Origin: an uncultured Muribaculaceae bacterium
GTDB taxonomy: Bacteria > Bacteroidota > Bacteroidia > Bacteroidales > Muribaculaceae
DNA: 26,666 nt
Assembly (NCBI GenBank): GCA_947178235.1
Contig: CAMWXQ010000001.1
Coordinates: 1 to 26,666 of the forward strand
Reading direction: 5' to 3'
This document shows, piece by piece, positions 22,435 through 26,666 of this stretch (its first letter is position 1; every line of letters starts with the position of its first letter). A model generated the notes under the pieces. It worked only from the letters and a program-made list of their open reading frames with translations. It searched no databases and was not told the origin of the DNA. Position numbers and translations under genes: made by a program.

Positions 22435-25029
22435 TCATTCGGCGGTGTCTTTGGCTCCGCGCTTGATGAGCTGCGAGAAGGGCACGGGGTACTCCTCGCC
22501 GTAGCTGCGCTCGTACTCGCGACAGAAGGCGTCGTAGGCGCTCTTGGCCACGCCCTTCATGCGCTTCTGGGTCAGTATGCGGCACTTGACGGCAAGTGCC
22601 TCCTCGCTGAGGGGGTCGTGGAGCGATATGGTCTCGGCAATCTTGTAGAGTATCTCGCGGTCACCTTTGGTTCCGATACGCCCGAGGAGTCCCGAGAGTA
22701 TGTGGAGCGAGGTGGCGGTGTAGTTGCTCTTGAAGTCATCGAGCCAGTCGTAGACCGTATCGGGGAGGAGGGGGCCGTAAAGGAGGAGTTCGATGGCCTC
22801 TTCGAGCCTCTCGCCCGAGAGGCTGTCACCCTTGGCGCCATCGCCGATACGGGTCATGACCTCGTGATAGTCTATGGTGACGTCGGCGGGGTCTATGCGG
22901 TAGTAGCCCTTCTCGTATGTGATGTCGGCGTTGCCGACCTCGCTGAGGAGGAGGCGGAGTTTGCGCATATAGACATTGCGGTTGTTCTTGGCCGATTTCT
23001 CGTCCTTGTCACCCCAGATGGCCTCGTCGAGGGTCTGGTATCCGACCCCCTTCTCGCCCTTCTCGCTGAACAGGATGAGCATGATGAGCAGGTCCTTGGT
23101 GCGCGATGTGAACTTGGGTGTTATGTCGGCGCCGTTGCGGTCCTTGATCTCGAACGTGCCGAGGAAGGAGATGGCGCTGCGCGAGCGGTCGAACCTCGCG
23201 GGTGCAGGGGGCTCCGGCGCGGGTTCGGGTGACGCAGTTGCGAAGGGCGCATCGGGTTCCGAGGGCTCGGTAGAGTCGTCAGCCGAGGTAGCATCGGAGG
23301 GAGCAGGAGTGTCGGAGGCGGTGTGGGATGAGAGCCTGCGGCGACGCTCGAACCACCATGCGGCACACGCGGACACGAGCAGCAGGACGGCGAAGAGCCA
23401 CCACCATACCGATGAACTGCGGCGCGTCTCGGGCAGGGCGGGAGGCGGTGTCTTGGCGACGACACCACCGCTGAACGGGTATGCTATATGATAGAGGCGA
23501 TACTCGTGGCTGTAATCATTGAGACGCTTGTCGATGACGAGGTAGTAGTTGCGTCCGTCGGCCGAACGGTAGAGGTTGAAGACGCAGTCGCGGTAGTCCA
23601 TGATGGAGCGGATCGGCTGGGAGACAACCTCGTAGCCGGGATGCGAGGGGGAGATGCGCATCATGCATCCGCCGAAGAGCGTGGAGGCGACGTAGAAGCA
23701 TGAGTCCCTGGGGACATAGTACATCGACTGGGAGGGGAGGAACTGGTACGAGACCGTATCGGTCTCCCACAGACACTTACCCTTCATCGTTTCGAGGTCG
23801 TACTCCCACAGGTCGAAGTAGTGGCGCGAGGGGATCTCCTGCTTGCCGACGCTGTTGCCCATGCCACCGAATATATACAACTTGCCACCGGCCACGCAGA
23901 GCGACGCCGAGGTGCGCGGGTCGGGGAGCGGGTGGAGGGTGATGTCCTCCATGCTGCCCGTCGCGAGGTCGAGGCGCACGAGCATATTGTTGTACATATA
24001 GAATCCGTAGCCACCGAACATATATGCGTTGTGGCCGTCAGAGGCGAAACCGTGATTGGCGAAACGGGGTTCGTTGTCGGCGGCGGGATCAACGCCTTTG
24101 AGCCAGCGGTGGGTCTTGAAGTCGAATCGGTTGGTCTGCTTCGGTTCGAGGCTATACGAGAGGAGCTGTCCGGCTATCGTGTCGTAGAACAGATAGTTGG
24201 AGTACTTCATCACCCTCGCGTCGGCATCGACTCGGATGTTGGTCGAGGCATGGGTGAGGGGGTTGAACTCGGTGATGCGCTCCGAGGTGACGATATAGAA
24301 TAGTTCGTCGCGGGGGTCGAAAGCGGTCTGGACCTTCTCGTCAGTGGTCATCGAGTATATCTCGCGCCACGAGACATGGTCGTCGAGAATCCAGTGGGGG
24401 GACTGGGCTACGGCGACGACGTCCGAGAGGTCGTCGGTCACCGAGTCGCCGTCATGGCGGCGGAGCTCCCAGCGGTGGGTATTCTTCTTATCTATAAATA
24501 TGCGTATGTCCTGGATCTCGACCGGGGCCACGGAGGCTTGGGTCTCGGCCTTGCCGAAGTGTATGGTGGCCGACTTCATGCGCGAGAGGTCGACCGGGAA
24601 GGTGAAGCGTTCCTGGTTGTAGGTGAACTGTACGGTGTTGTCCTTGCGGTTGAGCTCGATGACCGAGTGCGAGGGATGGGCCGGGGTAGCATCGAAGCGG
24701 ACAGGCACGAGGTTGAGTTTGTCGTTGATGACGATGCCGGGCTGATAGTCCCTGTCGCGGCCCGATGAGGAGACGAGCGAGATGGCCGTGCCGTCGTCAC
24801 CGGTGATAGTACATATAAGTCCGAAACGGGATGTGTCATAGAAACCCATGTCGAAGCCGAGGGAGATCTGATCCTTGAACTGATACGGGCGGTCGCCGAG
24901 CGACAGGGACGTGCGCTCGGGCGTCGGGAAGGAATGGGACTTGAAACGTAGTCCGTATTCCATACCGAAGGCAAACAGGCTGCTCAGCAATATCAGTGCA
25001 GAGAGAAAGTAGCGGGATTTCGTTCCCAT
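22435..25029 (-). CDS. Membrane-spanning one-component regulator: jelly-roll, Kelch propeller, TM helix, SARP-type DNA-binding domain
   Basis: This 864-residue protein starts with a hydrophobic signal/anchor (FLSALILLSSLFAFG). Residues about 27-182 resemble a concanavalin-like jelly-roll and about 215-510 a Kelch/galactose-oxidase-type propeller (AYMFGGYGFYMYNN, KLYIFGGMGNSVG). One transmembrane helix (about 538-560, WWWLFAVLLLVSACAAWWF, then ERRRR) separates these periplasmic parts from a Pro/Ala/Ser/Glu-rich cytoplasmic linker. Residues about 617-712 are an OmpR/SARP winged helix (RTKDLLIMLILFS, LDEAIWG, NNRNVYMRKLRLLLSEVG, GYYRID) and the rest an alpha-helical BTAD-like region (HDPLSEEALAVKCRILTQ). 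There is no kinase, receiver or AraC domain. The most direct reading is a ligand-sensing activator embedded in the inner membrane. The ATG at 25029 was preferred to a GTG at 25080 that lies in the -7 box. It is divergent from the GH92 gene. Kelch-only database hits could mislabel it galactose oxidase. Confidence 0.88.
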   Translation of the reverse strand: MGTKSRYFLSALILLSSLFAFGMEYGLRFKSHSFPTPERTSLSLGDRPYQFKDQISLGFDMGFYDTSRFGLICTITGDDGTAISLVSSSGRDRDYQPGIVINDKLNLVPVRFDATPAHPSHSVIELNRKDNTVQFTYNQERFTFPVDLSRMKSATIHFGKAETQASVAPVEIQDIRIFIDKKNTHRWELRRHDGDSVTDDLSDVVAVAQSPHWILDDHVSWREIYSMTTDEKVQTAFDPRDELFYIVTSERITEFNPLTHASTNIRVDADARVMKYSNYLFYDTIAGQLLSYSLEPKQTNRFDFKTHRWLKGVDPAADNEPRFANHGFASDGHNAYMFGGYGFYMYNNMLVRLDLATGSMEDITLHPLPDPRTSASLCVAGGKLYIFGGMGNSVGKQEIPSRHYFDLWEYDLETMKGKCLWETDTVSYQFLPSQSMYYVPRDSCFYVASTLFGGCMMRISPSHPGYEVVSQPIRSIMDYRDCVFNLYRSADGRNYYLVIDKRLNDYSHEYRLYHIAYPFSGGVVAKTPPPALPETRRSSSVWWWLFAVLLLVSACAAWWFERRRRLSSHTASDTPAPSDATSADDSTEPSEPDAPFATASPEPAPEPPAPARFDRSRSAISFLGTFEIKDRNGADITPKFTSRTKDLLIMLILFSEKGEKGVGYQTLDEAIWGDKDEKSAKNNRNVYMRKLRLLLSEVGNADITYEKGYYRIDPADVTIDYHEVMTRIGDGAKGDSLSGERLEEAIELLLYGPLLPDTVYDWLDDFKSNYTATSLHILSGLLGRIGTKGDREILYKIAETISLHDPLSEEALAVKCRILTQKRMKGVAKSAYDAFCREYERSYGEEYPVPFSQLIKRGAKDTAE

Positions 25030-25079
25030 GTTCAGCGGAATGGGTCTAAGGTGAATCAGACAATGTTGGTTTGATGTCA

Positions 25080-25110
25080 CAAAGGTAGTGATTCTTTTTG
25101 ATTCCGCAAT
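25080..25110 (-). promoter_or_regulatory. Promoter of the Kelch-SARP regulator gene
   Basis: On the minus strand ATTG (25110-25107) is followed by 19 nt and TACCTTTG (25087-25080), a perfect TAnnTTTG -7 box with a near-consensus -33 (TTTG). No TTAA heptamer lies 8 nt upstream of this -7 box, so the regulator gene appears to have a housekeeping promoter. The leader to the ATG at 25029 is about 45 nt. Confidence 0.6.
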
Positions 25111-25167
25111 ACCCTCTGAGGGCCCAAAATGGCATTTTTGATGTTAAAATCGTAAGTTTTGGCCCGA

Positions 25168-25224
25168 TTAAGTGATTATTAACCGATGCTTAATAGGGGG
25201 GTTAACCCCGAGGTGCTTATTTTG
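25168..25224 (+). promoter_or_regulatory. Promoter with phased TTAA heptamers, GH92 gene (site D)
   Basis: TTAAGTG (25168-25174), TTAACCG (25179-25185), TTAATAG (25190-25196) and TTAACCC (25202-25208) follow at 11, 11 and 12 bp. After exactly 8 nt comes TTATTTTG (25217-25224), one mismatch from TAnnTTTG. It is the clearest of the five arrays, with four units all starting TTAA, and lies in the gap shared with the regulator gene. No -33 box is evident. Confidence 0.68.
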
Positions 25225-25261
25225 CATCAAAATCTGAATCGAAACCATAACAAGCCAAACC

Positions 25262-26666
25262 ATGAACCTTCGAATGCTTATCCCCGTCGGGTTGGCCGGA
25301 CTGGTATCCGGGTGCGGGCATATGTCGGCAGACCTCTCTGAAAAGACCCCCGTCGACTATGTGAATCCCTACATCGGCAATGTCAGCCACCTGCTCGTTC
25401 CGACATTCCCGAACGTCCACCTCCCCAACAGTATGTTGCGCGTGGTGCCGGAGCGCGCCGACTACACGGCCGACAAGCTCAACGGCCTCCCCGTGATCGT
25501 GACCAACCACCGCGAGAAGTCGGCCTTCAACCTCTCTCCGTTCCAGGGTGAGCGCAACGCCATGGCTCCGGTCATAGCTTATACATACGACAACGAGGAC
25601 CTGCGTCCGTATCTGTACTCGGTCTATCTCGACGAGCCCGAAATCTCGGTGAGGTTCGCCCCGGCCCATCAGTCGGCGGTCTACGAGATGTCGATGAATC
25701 CCGACGCCCCCTCATATATAATAGTGAACTCGCGCAACGGCGAGCTCACGAGCGAGGGGAACGTAATCCGCGGATACCAGAATCTCGACAATAATGTACG
25801 CGTGTACCTATATATGGAGAGCAAGCAGGCTCCGCGCGAGGTGTATGCCGTGCGCGGGGGATCGTCCCAGCCGTCGCGCACGGCCTCGGGCGAGAATGCG
25901 TGCCTGGCGGTGAACTTCGACGGGAATCCCGACGTCATCAACCTGCGCTACGGCGTGTCCTTCATCAGCGAGGAGCAGGCCGCACGCAACCTGCACCGCG
26001 AGATCTCGAACTACGATGTCGACTCGGTGGCCAACGCCGCCAAGCAGATCTGGAACACGACACTCGGCAAGTTCGAGGTCGAGTCGCCCAGCGATGACGA
26101 CAAGACGCTCTTCTACACCTCGCTCTACCGCGTGCACGAGCGTCCCGTCTGTCTCAGCGAGGACGGCAAGTATTTCAGCGCCTCGGACGGCAAAGTTCAT
26201 GAGGACGGGGGTCACCCCTTCTACACCGACGACTGGATCTGGGACACCTACCGCGCCGCCCACCCCCTGCGCGTCATCTCCGAGCCCGAGCTCGAACTGG
26301 ACATCATCCGCTCGTATCTCGCCATGGCCACACAGACCGACAGCCTGTGGATGCCGACCTTCCCCGAAATCACCGGCGACACCCGCCGCATGAACTCGAA
26401 CCACGGCGTAGCCACAGTGGCCGACGCTTGGGCCAAGGGGCTCAAAGACTTCGACCTCGAACTGGCCTACGAAGCATGTCGCCGCGGCATCGAGAACAAG
26501 ACGCTCGCCCCGTGGTCGGGAAAGCCCGCGGGAGAACTCGACCGATTCTATAAGGAACACGGATACATCCCCGCCCTCGCCGATGGCGAGAAGGAGAGTA
26601 TCCCCGAGGTGCATCCCTTCGAGAAGCGTCAGCCTGTGGCCGTGACACTCGGCACAGCCTATGACG
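25262..26666 (+). CDS. GH92 family glycosidase lipoprotein (probable exo-alpha-mannosidase), 3' end outside the window
   Basis: The frame is open from the ATG at 25262 to the right edge (468 complete codons). The N-terminus has a lipobox (LVSGC, Cys18), so the protein is probably a lipoprotein. The GH92 N-terminal signature is present in a variant form: VNPYIGN, then VSHLLVPTFPNVHLPNSMLRV, where many members have a GHGHTxPGAxxPFGM type of sequence. The second domain shows TSLYRVHERP, HPFYTDDWIWDTYRAAHPL, RSYL and MPTFPEITGD, matching the FxxWDTYRxxHPL core of the family. GH92 enzymes are calcium-dependent inverting exo-alpha-mannosidases. The catalytic glutamate and aspartates of the C-terminal half are not in the window, so activity cannot be judged. 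The gene is divergent from the regulator and carries the best heptamer array. A mannosidase agrees with the kinase/isomerase pair at the other end of the window. Confidence 0.88.
   Translation, partial: MNLRMLIPVGLAGLVSGCGHMSADLSEKTPVDYVNPYIGNVSHLLVPTFPNVHLPNSMLRVVPERADYTADKLNGLPVIVTNHREKSAFNLSPFQGERNAMAPVIAYTYDNEDLRPYLYSVYLDEPEISVRFAPAHQSAVYEMSMNPDAPSYIIVNSRNGELTSEGNVIRGYQNLDNNVRVYLYMESKQAPREVYAVRGGSSQPSRTASGENACLAVNFDGNPDVINLRYGVSFISEEQAARNLHREISNYDVDSVANAAKQIWNTTLGKFEVESPSDDDKTLFYTSLYRVHERPVCLSEDGKYFSASDGKVHEDGGHPFYTDDWIWDTYRAAHPLRVISEPELELDIIRSYLAMATQTDSLWMPTFPEITGDTRRMNSNHGVATVADAWAKGLKDFDLELAYEACRRGIENKTLAPWSGKPAGELDRFYKEHGYIPALADGEKESIPEVHPFEKRQPVAVTLGTAYD

Noticed and set aside
22435..25029. 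Galactose oxidase enzyme, because of the Kelch propeller
   Set aside because: The chain has a TM helix and a clear winged-helix DNA-binding domain, and I see no catalytic Cys-Tyr copper-site pattern; a sensor role fits better.
25030..25080. GTG start at 25080 for the Kelch-SARP regulator
   Set aside because: It lies inside the TACCTTTG -7 box (25087-25080) and would put a hydrophilic stretch ahead of the signal/anchor helix.

Overview
The window looks like a carbohydrate-utilisation island from a GC-rich member of the Bacteroidota, most likely order Bacteroidales (family not decidable from this sequence). The evidence is the TAnnTTTG type of -7 promoter element in front of several genes, lipoprotein and Sec signal peptides on glycoside hydrolases with typical Bacteroidales architectures, short C-terminal tails resembling type IX secretion (Por) sorting domains, and AAGTTTA-type intergenic repeats.

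Layout. Minus strand, 1-4029: a lipoprotein GH43, a GH43-discoidin-FN3 lipoprotein, a ROK sugar kinase and the start of a class I mannose-6-phosphate isomerase form a tightly packed operon reading out of the left edge. Plus strand, 4256-17468: a GH3 enzyme, a 1225-residue GH2 enzyme, a 1199-residue GH43 with five CBM6-like modules, and a GH95 enzyme with a nested discoidin-like insertion. 17469-17883 is a non-coding gap with two strong terminators flanking a large nested inverted repeat. Minus strand, 17884-20505: a secreted protein with two tandem SGNH-hydrolase domains, the second degenerate. Plus strand, 20732-22429: an AspT/YidE-type membrane exchanger, probably unrelated to glycan use. 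Minus strand, 22435-25029: a membrane-spanning regulator with a periplasmic jelly-roll and Kelch propeller, one transmembrane helix, and a cytoplasmic SARP/OmpR-type winged helix. Plus strand, 25262 to the right edge: a partial GH92 lipoprotein.

Most notable result. Five promoters (in front of the GH43 operon, GH3, GH2, the SGNH protein and GH92) carry direct repeats of a heptamer starting TTAA (best form TTAA-C/G-CG), spaced 11 or 12 bp apart, with the last repeat ending exactly 8 nt before the -7 box. This is the arrangement known for SARP activators of actinomycetes (heptamer direct repeats at about 11 bp pitch, 8 bp from the -10), and the window encodes a SARP-type DNA-binding domain. I infer a one-component trans-envelope system: a Kelch sensor detects a glycan or glycan product and its SARP domain switches on the dispersed hydrolase transcription units. 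No SusC/SusD pair, ECF sigma factor or hybrid two-component system is visible in the window.

How the genes may work together. Arabinofuranosyl/xylosyl/galactosyl-type side chains (GH43, GH3, GH2), L-fucose or L-galactose (GH95), alpha-mannose (GH92) and ester groups (SGNH) could be removed from a heterogeneous glycan, with released mannose or a similar hexose phosphorylated by the ROK kinase and isomerised by the mannose-6-phosphate isomerase. The substrate itself cannot be read from the sequence.
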